NCBI GenBank assembly: GCA_023143095.1
Contig: JAGLIF010000003.1
Location: 1-64,000 of the forward strand
Reading direction: 5' to 3'
From: Candidatus Altimarinota bacterium
Lineage (GTDB): Bacteria; Patescibacteriota; Gracilibacteria; UBA4473
DNA length: 64,000 nt
Shown: positions 18,209 to 26,372 of the stretch, in pieces
Position numbering within the stretch: the stretch's first letter is position 1
How the letters are laid out: each line of letters opens with the position of its first letter
Position numbers and translations under genes: made by a program
The notes under the pieces: generated by a model
Database searches by the model: none
Told to the model about the DNA's origin: nothing
The model's input: the letters and a program-made list of their open reading frames with translations, nothing else

Positions 18209-20464
18209 ATGCGTTTATATATGAAAACTTATCTAGTTCAGATTGCTCAAAACAATGACAAAAATGCAGCAGCGTTTGAAGAAATTTTAGTAAATTTGCA
18301 TGAGACCCTTCGAGGAAAAAAAATCGCTTTTGAGATTGTGGTTTTTGGTCAAAATATTGGATTTTGTTTTTCGGGAGATGAAGCTGCTTGTGAAAATGTG
18401 GCAGGACAAATTTATGCACAGAACTCAAATTTTGAGATTATTGAAATTTCAGATTTCACAAAGAATATTACTAAAAAAACAAAGTTTATGTGGTCAGAGA
18501 TAGGTCTTGAACGAAATGATTTATTTCCGTTAAAAAATTATACTGAATTTGAAGGCGAATCGCTTTCTAGTCTTTTGAATGTTTTGTCAAAAACGAAACC
18601 AGGAGAAGGCGTTTGGATACAGCTTGTGATTCGTCCTGAAAAAGATTCAGGATTTCATCATTTCAAACTTGGTTGGCGAAGAAGATTTGATAAGATTAGC
18701 CAGCTTTTTAGAGTTAAATATTGGTTTAAGAAAGGAGCGGCAAACAAATTTGGAGAAAAAATTGCGGAAAAAATTGCTGGTAGAATTTATCGAACACAGA
18801 TTCGAGTAGCATCTTTTTCAGATCCTTCAGTATCCCAACAAAAAAATCCAGAACCCAAAATAAAAGCTATATTGGGGGCGTTGCAAAACTTTAATACTCT
18901 TGATCTCAATAAAGTAGCGATTGGAAAAATATCAAAAGATTTAAAAGGAGGACTGTCACGATTTCATTATCGAAAATTAAATGGTGGTTTTTTGTTTTCT
19001 ACAAGGGAATTGGCAACCATGTTTCATTTACCAAACGAAAAAGAAGTACCCAATCTTATACATGTGCTTTCTAAAAAAGGAGAACCACCCGCAGACTTAC
19101 CGACAAAAAAAACTGATTTAGATATTTCCTTCTTTGGGGATACAAATTTTCATGGACAAAAAATCCCCTTTGGAATTAAATATTCAGATCGGAGACGACA
19201 TTTGTATACAGTTGGAAAATCTGGTTCTGGAAAATCAAAGTTGTTAGAATTACTTATTTTAAACGACATCAAAAACGGAAAAGGGATTGGAGTTTTGGAT
19301 CCACATGGAGATTTGGTCGATAATGTTTTAAAGATGATTCCCAAGAATCGCTTGAAAGATGTCGTGATTTTTGATCCTTCAGATTTGGAGTTTCCGATTT
19401 GTTTTAATCCTTTGGCAGATGTTCCGCCAGAGTTGAAAATTCGAGTAACTATTGGATTTATTGAAATCTTTAAGAAACTTTTTGGAGCCAATTGGACCCC
19501 AAGATTGGAGCATGTTTTGCGATATACGACTTTAGCGCTTTTGGATACGCCAGGAACGACTATTTTATCCATTTTGAAGATGCTCACGGACAAGAATTAT
19601 AGGCAGTCTATCGTTCGAAATATTCAGGATAATGTAGTGAAAAACTTTTGGGTAAACGAGTTTGCTGGTTGGTCTGAAAAATTTGATAATGAAGCAATTA
19701 CGCCACTTTTGAATAAAGTTGGACAGTTTGTTTCGACCAATATGATTCGAAATATCGTTGGACAACCAGAGAATAAAATTGATTTTCGGGATATTTTAGA
19801 TAATAAAAAGATTTTGCTCATGAAAGTTTCTAAAGGAATTTTGGGAGAAGAAAATGCAGCGCTAATGGGAGCTATTGCCATTACAAAGATTTATCAGGCA
19901 GCGATGAGTAGAGCTGATACACCAGAAGAAGATCGAATTGATTTTTATTTCTATGTTGATGAGTTTCAAAATTTTGCAACAGATACTTTTGATGAGATTT
20001 TGTCAGAAGCACGAAAGTATCGATTAAATTTAACCATAGCTCACCAGTTTTTGGGACAACTTTCCGATAAAATTCGAACAACTGTTTTTGGAAATGTGGG
20101 ATCAATGATTTCTTTTCGAGTGGGAGGAGAAGATGCCAAAATTTTAGCTGCAGAATACAATCCGCGGTTTTCTGAACGGGATATTATTAATTTAGCAGTT
20201 CGAGATTTTTATTGTAAGATGTCGGTTGATGGAGAGCTACGAGAAGCTTTTTCAGGAAAAACTCTTGATATGAAGTTTCCTAAAGAGAGTATTGCCAGAG
20301 AATGTTTGGAGTTTTCACGCAAAACTTATGCGAAATCTAGAAAAGAAGTAGAAGAAATTTTACAAATCTGGGAAGAAGGAAAATTAGATAAAAAAAAGGA
20401 TGAAAAAAAGAGTAATAAGAATTCGAATTTTGAGGAAGTAGAATTTGAAGAGCCAATTATTTAG
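18209..20464 (+). CDS. VirD4/HerA-like conjugative-type ATPase (paralogue)
   Basis: A 751-aa paralogue of the protein at 10523-13024. It has an N-terminal domain of about 300 residues, Walker A TVGKSGSGKSKLLEL (about 333), the shared NGKGIGVLDPHGDLVDNV block, Walker B YFYVDEFQNFATDTF (about 580) and an acidic/Lys-rich tail. It probably hexamerises and moves DNA or protein across the membrane. ATG 18209 lies inside a TAGGAT -10-like box (18206-18211), so ATG 18221 (MKTYLVQIAQ) may be the real start. The FtsB-like gene overlaps or directly follows its 3' end. Confidence 0.82.
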   Translation: MRLYMKTYLVQIAQNNDKNAAAFEEILVNLHETLRGKKIAFEIVVFGQNIGFCFSGDEAACENVAGQIYAQNSNFEIIEISDFTKNITKKTKFMWSEIGLERNDLFPLKNYTEFEGESLSSLLNVLSKTKPGEGVWIQLVIRPEKDSGFHHFKLGWRRRFDKISQLFRVKYWFKKGAANKFGEKIAEKIAGRIYRTQIRVASFSDPSVSQQKNPEPKIKAILGALQNFNTLDLNKVAIGKISKDLKGGLSRFHYRKLNGGFLFSTRELATMFHLPNEKEVPNLIHVLSKKGEPPADLPTKKTDLDISFFGDTNFHGQKIPFGIKYSDRRRHLYTVGKSGSGKSKLLELLILNDIKNGKGIGVLDPHGDLVDNVLKMIPKNRLKDVVIFDPSDLEFPICFNPLADVPPELKIRVTIGFIEIFKKLFGANWTPRLEHVLRYTTLALLDTPGTTILSILKMLTDKNYRQSIVRNIQDNVVKNFWVNEFAGWSEKFDNEAITPLLNKVGQFVSTNMIRNIVGQPENKIDFRDILDNKKILLMKVSKGILGEENAALMGAIAITKIYQAAMSRADTPEEDRIDFYFYVDEFQNFATDTFDEILSEARKYRLNLTIAHQFLGQLSDKIRTTVFGNVGSMISFRVGGEDAKILAAEYNPRFSERDIINLAVRDFYCKMSVDGELREAFSGKTLDMKFPKESIARECLEFSRKTYAKSRKEVEEILQIWEEGKLDKKKDEKKSNKNSNFEEVEFEEPII

Positions 20465-20483
20465 TCCTAAGCATCTCAATTTA

Positions 20484-20891
20484 ATGCGTAATAAAAACGA
20501 AGTTTATTCTTCCAAAAATGTTATTTCCCTTGTGGTAGTTTTTTGTGTGTTGTTTTGGCTTTTATATTCAATTGGAAGTTTTTTGCATGAATCGAAAAAA
20601 ATTGATGATGAAATTGAAATGATTCGGGAAACAAATGTGTCTTTACAACATGAAATTAAAGAAAAAAATAAGGAGATAGCGTATCTCAAAACACCACAAA
20701 GAGTAGAAAAAGAAGCTAAAATACAAATGGGAAAAAAGAGAGAAGGTGAAAATGTTTTGGTTTTCGTAGAAGAAAGATTACCAATGCTTCCAACGGAAAG
20801 AAAGCAGGCTCAAGCAAAAAAGATATTAACTGTGGAAAATTGGAAAAAATGGCGGTGGATATTTTTAGGGGAAAATGTACAGATTTTTTAA
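20484..20891 (+). CDS. FtsB/DivIC-like septum protein
   Basis: A short bitopic protein with a basic N-terminus (MRNKNEVYSSKN), one membrane helix (VISLVVVFCVLFWLLYSIGS), a coiled coil rich in E/K/I/L (ESKKIDDEIEMIRETNVSL) and the typical family sequence after it: YLKTPQRVEKEAKIQMGKKR, then GENVLVFVEE. FtsB/DivIC proteins bridge FtsL and FtsQ in the divisome. An upstream in-frame ATG at 20445 would overlap the preceding gene by 20 nt and is less likely. A strong hairpin terminator follows immediately. Confidence 0.78.
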   Translation: MRNKNEVYSSKNVISLVVVFCVLFWLLYSIGSFLHESKKIDDEIEMIRETNVSLQHEIKEKNKEIAYLKTPQRVEKEAKIQMGKKREGENVLVFVEERLPMLPTERKQAQAKKILTVENWKKWRWIFLGENVQIF

Positions 20892-20927
20892 GTCCGGACT
20901 CGGAGAGCATTGAGTCCGGACTTTTTT
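20890..20927 (+). terminator. Rho-independent terminator of the FtsB-like gene
   Basis: The arms AGTCCGGACTC (20891-20901) and GAGTCCGGACT (20911-20921) are followed by a T-run. The stop codon of the upstream gene overlaps the 5' arm. The AGTCCGGACT core is shared with hairpins elsewhere in the window. Confidence 0.85.
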
Positions 20928-21058
20928 ATCTATAGTTCGAACTGTGAATGATTGTTTGACGAAGAGTTGAAAAAATTTACAATCATCAAGCGTTGTTTTA
21001 AAAACAAAGCTTCCCGCAAAACAGAAACGAAATAGATGTTTTGAAGGAAAGAAAAATC

Positions 21059-21135
21059 GACTGGGTAGCTCAGCTGGTTAGAGCGTCGGATTCATAACCC
21101 GGAGGTCGGCGGTTCAAGTCCGCTTCCAGTCACCA
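21059..21135 (+). tRNA. tRNA-CAT (elongator Met or Ile2), CCA encoded
   Basis: The acceptor arms GACTGGG and TTCCAGTC pair. The D arm is GCTCAGCTGGTTAGAGC, the anticodon loop TTCATAA (CAT), the T arm GGCGGTTCAAGTCCGC, and CCA is encoded. The 1-72 pair is G-C and the anticodon stem lacks the three G-C pairs of the initiator, so it is not tRNA-fMet (that one is at 55875). Whether C34 is a lysidine site cannot be decided here. Its 3' end is the left border of a genomic island. Confidence 0.93.
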
Positions 21136-21168
21136 AATTTAAAATCCCGTTATGGGATTTTTTATATT
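21120..21168. repeat. Left direct repeat (attL-like) of the tRNA-CAT island
   Basis: This 49-nt stretch contains the last 16 nt of the tRNA plus its terminator hairpin and is identical to 26050-26098. Similarity continues with mismatches for about 75 nt more on both copies, through the shared GAACTTAGGAGACTCTCC. Confidence 0.85.
21142..21163 (+). terminator. Terminator of tRNA-CAT
   Basis: AAATCCC and GGGATTT arms enclose a GTTAT loop, followed by a T-run. It is duplicated exactly at 26072-26093 as part of the island's right repeat. Confidence 0.8.
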
Positions 21169-21444
21169 GTTCTCATTGAGAAGAATTTGAACTTAGGAGA
21201 CTCTCCACCCTCATTCCTGAGAAGACATGGATCAATTTTTTAATACACTAAAATTGTATGGTTACCATAAAATTCATGCTCCCTATGTGGAGCTATTCTT
21301 TAAAATTTACTATTCCAGAAACACATTCCTTCCTCTCTGCTTCTAATTCGTTGGTAGAGTGAATTTCTATTTCCAACATTTGTTCTACACAAAAATCCGT
21401 AATCTTCAGTAAAAACAATTTTCGTTTAGTAATGTGAAAAATAA
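21169..21444. other. Non-coding island left end
   Basis: I see no gene here. The first part continues the divergent extension of the direct repeat, including a degenerate CCCTCATTCCTGAGAAG hairpin module of the interspersed repeat type. The remainder is AT-rich without a supported reading frame. Confidence 0.5.
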
Positions 21445-21741
21445 TTAATTTTGAGATTCTCTGAACTGTTTTAATCTTTCAAGAGTATCACTTCTCCTGC
21501 TTTTATAGACTGATTTATTTCACTCTAAACATTGTAATTGTTTTTCTTTTAATTGATTGAAACATTGTAGATATTCATCGGTATGTTTGATGAAAACTTC
21601 TTTGCAATATTTAGCTTCGTTTTCATAGGCAATCTGACAGAAAGCAATGTTCTGTTATCTTAAATATAAAACGAGTGCTCCAATCCCAAGCAAGAGAAAA
21701 ACTACTACAATCGTAATTTCGGAAATGACGGATTTTTTCAT
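21445..21741 (-). pseudogene. Decayed small membrane/secreted protein gene
   Basis: From ATG at 21741 (minus) the frame encodes MKKSVISEIT then a clear membrane helix, IVVVFLLLGIGALVLYL, and reaches TAA at codon 29. The same frame continues with coding-like sequence (EAKYCKEVFIKHTDEYLQCF) to a TGA at codon 74, then to a final TAA at codon 99. The hydrophobic start plus charged Cys-containing tail in a single frame suggests a bitopic protein that lost function through two nonsense mutations. The intact 28-codon N-terminus alone could still be a micro-protein. Confidence 0.45.
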
Positions 21742-22008
21742 CAAAAAAGTGGCAACTTTCGTTGCACTTTACTCGACAATCCCTAAGGACAACCGTTAAG
21801 ATAAAAAATCGCCCCATCTTTATGGTTGCCTTCAAAAGACACAAAATAATGCCTAAGGAAAAATGGTAACGAGTAAAGTACTCTCGAATAATAAGAGATT
21901 GAACTTTTTTATAAAGATACAAACCTCGAACAGACAAGACTCTGAAAGCTATCTTGTAATAATTATGAAAGTGTGGGAGATTGTTTATACTTTACCCAAA
22001 AAATATTC

Positions 22009-23556
22009 ATGTCCAAAAAATCTAAAAGTAATGAGAGTGGTCTTGATGACCATAAACAACACAAAAAAGAATTGAAACCGCCCTTCTTGTCTCATGATTT
22101 CAATATGAAAACATCATCATGGTTTGATGAAAGACTTCCTGAAATGCTTTGGACAGTATTGGTTATTGGAAATATAGAAAGAGATAAAGCATTAAAATTT
22201 TTTAGGTATGTTGGAAAGTTTGTAGAAAAAAACAAAGAGTGTTCTACCGTTACCATTACGGGTATTTCCAACTTCTCAGACACAAAAAGAAAAGAGTTTA
22301 TAAAGTATATAACTGAATTTTCGAAAGAAATAACTAACATTCTCAGTAATCTATTACTATTTCCCAAATTGCCAAATTTTAATGAATGGAAAATACATCT
22401 AGTTAAGCCCGAATCTGAAGATGGTTGGCACAAAGTAGCAAAAAGTGTTGATAAAACCTTTTGGCACCAATCGGAAGAGGCAACTGATTGTCGTTGGATA
22501 AGCATTTTATGTGAAATTTTGGGAGAAAAAATTAAATTTTCAAAAGATATAAAAGGAATTGAAAAAACAATGCGTGGGATATTTGAATACCCGGACTATG
22601 GAGATATGAGACATGTACGCCCATCGATTAGGTCAATGGAAATGAGTTTAACAATTCAAAAAAATGGCAAATCAGTATGGGCAAAATATTTTTGGAAGTA
22701 CTGTTTTAAAAATACCGATTGTGTCCCAGAAGAGGTTATAAACAAAAAAATACAAAAACGACAGAAAAAATTATTCGAAGAAATGCACGAAACAAGAAAA
22801 CACAACTTTGATGAAACTGTTGAATTAAGAAATAAACTTATTAACCATTTTTTTAAGACATCAGAAGTTTCTGCCATAGACTCCCGTCACGAAGGAGCTT
22901 TTGGAATAACTTTGTATGCACTATCTTTATATATTGAAATAATTTTCTATAAAACAGCTCTATCAATTACGGGAAGGTTGGGGCTAAGAGCTCTTGTTGA
23001 AACATATATAACTTTTACCTATCTGCTGAACAAAGAAAAATCAGAATCTAAAATTTGGGATGATTATCGTAGTTATGGAACTGGACAAATAAAATTAATT
23101 TATCTTAAATTACAAGAAATGAAAGAAGTTCCTAATTGCACTAACTTGGATGAAATGAACTTTCTTGCAAACGAAGATAAATGGGTTGAGTTTGTTCCTA
23201 TAAACTTAGGTCATTGGGATTCTGCCAATCTAAGAAAAATGAGTGAGTCCGTCGGACTAAAGGATATTTATGATAAATTTTATAACTATACCTCTGGTTT
23301 TATGCATGGCAATTGGGGAGCGGTAAGGGAGTCTGTGTATCAAACATGTGTAAACCCGCTACATCGTCGTCATAGGATACCAACTCACGACTTGCCCCTC
23401 ATGCCGAGTACAACAGACGATGCAAGAGAAATCATGAATAGTATTTTTGATTGTTTGGAAAAAGCATACCCTAAATTCAAAAAGAGATTCACAAGTCCAA
23501 AAAAGGGAAAGATACCTTTTCCCGTTCGCAAAAACATTCTTTCTCTTGAAAAGTAG
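22009..23556 (+). CDS. Island protein of unknown function, DUF5677-like C-terminal half
   Basis: A 515-aa protein. The first 260 residues have no family I recognise and contain several Trp/His-rich stretches (DGWHKVAKSVDKTFWHQSEE). The C-terminal half is helical. GRLGLRALVETYITFTYLLN, then WDDYRSYGTGQ, and later YNYTSGFMHGNWGAVRES resemble DUF5677/HEPN-like helical proteins found in phage-defence and abortive-infection loci (tentative). A GTG at 21973 is in frame, but ATG 22009 (MSKKSKSNES) is the more natural start. It is the first gene of the island cassette, 136 bp before the next. Confidence 0.6.
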   Translation: MSKKSKSNESGLDDHKQHKKELKPPFLSHDFNMKTSSWFDERLPEMLWTVLVIGNIERDKALKFFRYVGKFVEKNKECSTVTITGISNFSDTKRKEFIKYITEFSKEITNILSNLLLFPKLPNFNEWKIHLVKPESEDGWHKVAKSVDKTFWHQSEEATDCRWISILCEILGEKIKFSKDIKGIEKTMRGIFEYPDYGDMRHVRPSIRSMEMSLTIQKNGKSVWAKYFWKYCFKNTDCVPEEVINKKIQKRQKKLFEEMHETRKHNFDETVELRNKLINHFFKTSEVSAIDSRHEGAFGITLYALSLYIEIIFYKTALSITGRLGLRALVETYITFTYLLNKEKSESKIWDDYRSYGTGQIKLIYLKLQEMKEVPNCTNLDEMNFLANEDKWVEFVPINLGHWDSANLRKMSESVGLKDIYDKFYNYTSGFMHGNWGAVRESVYQTCVNPLHRRHRIPTHDLPLMPSTTDDAREIMNSIFDCLEKAYPKFKKRFTSPKKGKIPFPVRKNILSLEK

Positions 23557-23692
23557 GATGAAATGACAAAGAAGGAGCAAGATGAATATGTTAAGAAGTA
23601 TGTTCTAAAGAAGAAGTAATAAACAAAATAGATAGTATTGTGAACTGCCTTGTATTAAATTGTAAATTGGGTTAACTCCTTTATACTTAGTG

Positions 23693-24310
23693 ATGTCTAA
23701 CTTTGGAAAAATGATATTAGAATTTGTACCCATAAAAGAAGGATTGTGGGATATGTTTAATAATTTTCTTAGAAAAAAAGTGAAAGAAAAAACTATGGTG
23801 TTACAAGGAATCACGAATAAAACCCAAATTCATGAAGGAAGGGGTTATTCTTTTGATGTTTCAGGAGTAAAGCAAGACATGAAAATGAAAGTAGCTTCTG
23901 GAAGTTTTCAAATAAAAAAAGAAGAACAATCAAACCTATCTCTTGCAGAGATAACAAAAAGAATTGAAGGAGTTGCCGAAGAGATGGCGGGACAAATGGA
24001 AAGAGGTCTTATAGAAGTGCTTAACAATACCACAGGAATCACTTCCGAAGCAAATGCCAAACCTTTAAACCATGAAACTCTTTTAGAACACATGGAAAAA
24101 ATAGATATTGGTTTTTATGATGATAACCCTATGAAACCGCATGAATTATCACTGATTACAGCTCCTGGAATGGAAAAGGAGTTACAGCGACAATGGGATA
24201 ACATGTCTGAGGAAGCACAAGGCAAAATCGAACAAAGGCGAAAAATAATTTATGCTAAAAAATATGAAGAATACTCTACTCGAGAACAGCGTAGAAAATT
24301 GGTTGATTAA
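23693..24310 (+). CDS. Island protein of unknown function, overlaps nuclease-like gene
   Basis: A 205-aa soluble protein, not recognised. The N-terminus is basic, the middle is an amphipathic Glu/Lys-rich helix region (LAEITKRIEGVAEEMAGQME) and the C-terminus is highly charged (EQRRKIIYAKKYEEYSTREQ). Its last 59 nt overlap the start of the next gene in another frame, so translation of the two is probably coupled and the products may work together, for example as regulator or partner of the nuclease-like protein. GTG 23690 directly precedes ATG 23693. Confidence 0.6.
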   Translation: MSNFGKMILEFVPIKEGLWDMFNNFLRKKVKEKTMVLQGITNKTQIHEGRGYSFDVSGVKQDMKMKVASGSFQIKKEEQSNLSLAEITKRIEGVAEEMAGQMERGLIEVLNNTTGITSEANAKPLNHETLLEHMEKIDIGFYDDNPMKPHELSLITAPGMEKELQRQWDNMSEEAQGKIEQRRKIIYAKKYEEYSTREQRRKLVD

Positions 24311-25880
24311 TTCTAATGAATTAGGATATCAATCTGCTTTTTGTCAGCTACTTATTGCTGACGGTTATGCTATCCACCAGGTAAGAACTCATCAGGGCTT
24401 TGAAGAAGGAAAGGATATTATCGCTACAGATAAAAATGGGGATGTACATGCTTTTCAGCTTAAAGGTGGTGATATAACCCTAACAGAGTGGCGAAAAAGC
24501 ATAATGGTTCAAATAGAGGAATTAATTTTTATTCCTGTAAAGCATGTCTCAATTCCTACGGGTTCAGTACATACTTCCTACTTGATAACAAATGGATTTT
24601 TTAATGACCATGTAAGTAAAAGCATAGAAGACTTCAATCAAAACAAATGGAAGAAGCATCCTTTATTAGCATGGGATATTGGAATTTTAAGACAAAAATT
24701 TCGAGAATTCGCTAAAGGGTTTCTTCCTGCTGACATAAGCGAAACTGCTCAGAAACTACTTTGGGATTTGTATTCTGATAGTGGAAGGGGGGATGTAAAT
24801 GCAACACATTTGAATACATTTTTCGAGGAAGTAATACCAATCAAACAAAGCAAAAACAAAAGCAATTTACGAAGGCAAATTGGAATATTGGTACTATATT
24901 CATCCTATATTAGTCAAAAATATAGAGAATGTGAAAACTGGGTTTCAATAGTTAAAATACTTACAATAACAAGCAGTTATATTTTGCTTTTAGTAGAGAA
25001 ATTTTCCTTAGAAGAAAAATATTGGAAAGCCTCTTTTGACTTATTGCAAAATGAAATTTCTGATTCGGGAGAAATGCTTTCTATTGAAATTCAGTCCGAT
25101 TCTTATCCTGATAAACTTTATCAAGATTTAACCGATGGAGAATTAGGGAAATTCAGACTGCATTCAGCAGTCGAAACAGTCTTAGCTATAAAAATTATGC
25201 AATTCATGAGACAAGAAAGCTCATGGAAGGATTTAGATTTTCTAAAATTAAAAGAAAAATTTAATCATTTTCTATACCCTCTAGGAGAGGGGCAGATATT
25301 CAGTTTTTTTCTTTGTTTTTGGTATGTTTTCTTAGAAACATCCAAATTGCATTTTGAATTATTATTGCAAGGAATGTTATTAATAATTAAAAGCAATGGT
25401 CGACTATCTCCTGAAGATTCAATCGGGATTCCAAATCCCTACTATGATGTAGAGCAATTATTAAAGAATAAGTATTTAAAATCTGAGGAAATTGAAGAAT
25501 CGTTCATAGGAAAATCTTACTTAATGGGAAGTTTTATAACCTTACTCGTTCTTCATAAACAAAGAACGATTTTAGAAGAATCGTGGCGAGATATTACATA
25601 TATCTCCCAAAATAAATTTGTTCCAAAAAATCTCTGGCAATATTTTCAATGGCGAAGTCCTGAAGGAAAACTAGTACAACAAATTCCGAAACAAACTGAG
25701 CAATCTTGGAAAGAATTACAAAAAGATATTTTTAAACCGAAAAAAGCAGATTTACCTAAAAGCATAAAGAAACGATTTGAATTTATTCCTATGTTTTTAT
25801 TGTTTTATCCACAAAGGATTTGTCCCGAAATAATTTTCTTATTAGAAGAGAAATTAAAACAATTAAAAAACCCCCAATAA
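24252..25880 (+). CDS. Large island protein with N-terminal PD-(D/E)XK-like nuclease motif
   Basis: A 542-aa protein. Residues 25-75 look like a restriction-endonuclease-type domain: the helix YQSAFCQLLIADGYAIHQV, then EEGKDIIATD (candidate metal ligand D55), then the strand HAFQLKGGD containing Q69-x-K71. The remaining 460 or so residues are helical and rich in aromatic residues (FSFFLCFWYVFLETSKLHFE) with no family I recognise. They might sense a trigger or bind nucleic acid. Its start overlaps the upstream gene by 59 nt. Defence function is inferred from nuclease motif, unknown partners and island location only. Confidence 0.65.
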   Translation: MLKNMKNTLLENSVENWLINSNELGYQSAFCQLLIADGYAIHQVRTHQGFEEGKDIIATDKNGDVHAFQLKGGDITLTEWRKSIMVQIEELIFIPVKHVSIPTGSVHTSYLITNGFFNDHVSKSIEDFNQNKWKKHPLLAWDIGILRQKFREFAKGFLPADISETAQKLLWDLYSDSGRGDVNATHLNTFFEEVIPIKQSKNKSNLRRQIGILVLYSSYISQKYRECENWVSIVKILTITSSYILLLVEKFSLEEKYWKASFDLLQNEISDSGEMLSIEIQSDSYPDKLYQDLTDGELGKFRLHSAVETVLAIKIMQFMRQESSWKDLDFLKLKEKFNHFLYPLGEGQIFSFFLCFWYVFLETSKLHFELLLQGMLLIIKSNGRLSPEDSIGIPNPYYDVEQLLKNKYLKSEEIEESFIGKSYLMGSFITLLVLHKQRTILEESWRDITYISQNKFVPKNLWQYFQWRSPEGKLVQQIPKQTEQSWKELQKDIFKPKKADLPKSIKKRFEFIPMFLLFYPQRICPEIIFLLEEKLKQLKNPQ

Positions 25881-26049
25881 CTTCTATCCCCGTGTCTTTC
25901 TTATCTACTATCCGTTCATGAGGATGCATGAACAATTCTCACACATCGTTCTAAAAAACTTATTTCATTGATGTGTTGATGCCATTATTCATTCGTGAAT
26001 AGCCATGTGTGTATAGTTCAGCCTCAAACTTGAATAATATGTATCTATC

Positions 26050-26098
26050 CCGCTTCCAGTCACCAAATTTAAAATCCCGTTATGGGATTTTTTATATT
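26050..26098. repeat. Right direct repeat (attR-like) of the tRNA-CAT island
   Basis: An exact 49-nt copy of 21120-21168: tRNA 3' end, CCA and terminator. There is no tRNA body upstream, so it is not a tRNA gene. Confidence 0.85.
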
Positions 26099-26177
26099 AT
26101 TTTCATTGGAAAAAATTTGAACTTAGGAGACTCTCCGCCCTCATCCCTGCGAAGGCAGGGATCAATTTTATTTCTGA

Positions 26178-26217
26178 TTATGTACTTATTATAATCATGA
26201 TTATAATAAGTACATAA
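26178..26217. repeat. Perfect 40-bp palindrome, dif-like candidate Xer site
   Basis: The two 20-nt arms (26178-26197 and 26198-26217) are exact reverse complements. Within it, ACTTATTATAA, a six-base centre TCATGA and TTATAATAAGT match the 11-6-11 layout of bacterial dif sites, where the inner arm ends read ATAA and TTAT. The site lies where coding-strand composition flips. A related copy is at 58508-58547 (34 of 40 positions identical). Confidence 0.5.
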
Positions 26218-26372
26218 AACCATAATTATGGTGGATTTAAAAGCTAGAATTAAATAGTAAATATCCTAAATTCCGTTTCAAGAACTGGAAGATATTACAA
26301 CAAAAATCTAAATGAAACCAAAATGAAGATTCCCTATGGTATATTCTTTTAAAGAAAACATACTTTTTTTCG

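Larger units (their letters stand above)
21120..26098. mobile_element. tRNA-CAT-anchored genomic island with a three-gene cassette
   Basis: The island is defined by 49-bp exact direct repeats, the left one inside an intact tRNA gene and the right one a bare copy of the tRNA 3' end. Repeat-to-repeat distance is 4930 bp. It carries a decayed minus-strand membrane gene, then three plus-strand genes (22009-25880) with no housekeeping role recognised. There is no integrase or excisionase inside, so it would depend on a recombinase in trans; one candidate is the Xer-type gene at 31827-32747. Insertion into a tRNA 3' end is classic for tyrosine-recombinase islands. Confidence 0.7.
25881..26372. other. 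Island right end and repeat-rich spacer
   Basis: This 492-bp gap holds no supported gene. It contains, in order, about 170 bp of unassigned island sequence, the right direct repeat (26050), a CCCTGCGAAGGCAGGG hairpin module (about 26144), the 40-bp palindrome (26178), a degraded TTCCGTTTCAAGAAC module (about 26271) and the comM promoter area with TATATT near 26340. Confidence 0.6.

Noticed and set aside
21623-21937. 104-codon minus-strand frame in the island
   Set aside because: Cys/Phe-rich without domain signal. The alternative frame at 21445-21741 has a clean membrane helix and charged tail and explains the sequence better.
23557-23692. Additional gene between the first two island genes
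   Set aside because: The 136-bp gap holds only a short Lys-rich frame directly after the stop of the first gene, without a start context or family signal.
26050-26066. Second tRNA gene
   Set aside because: Only the last 16 nt of the tRNA-CAT are present; there is no acceptor 5' arm, D arm or anticodon arm upstream. It is the island border repeat.
26009-26194. 61-codon open frame across the island's right end
   Set aside because: It reads through the tRNA 3' fragment, a terminator hairpin and the repeat module; no coding features.
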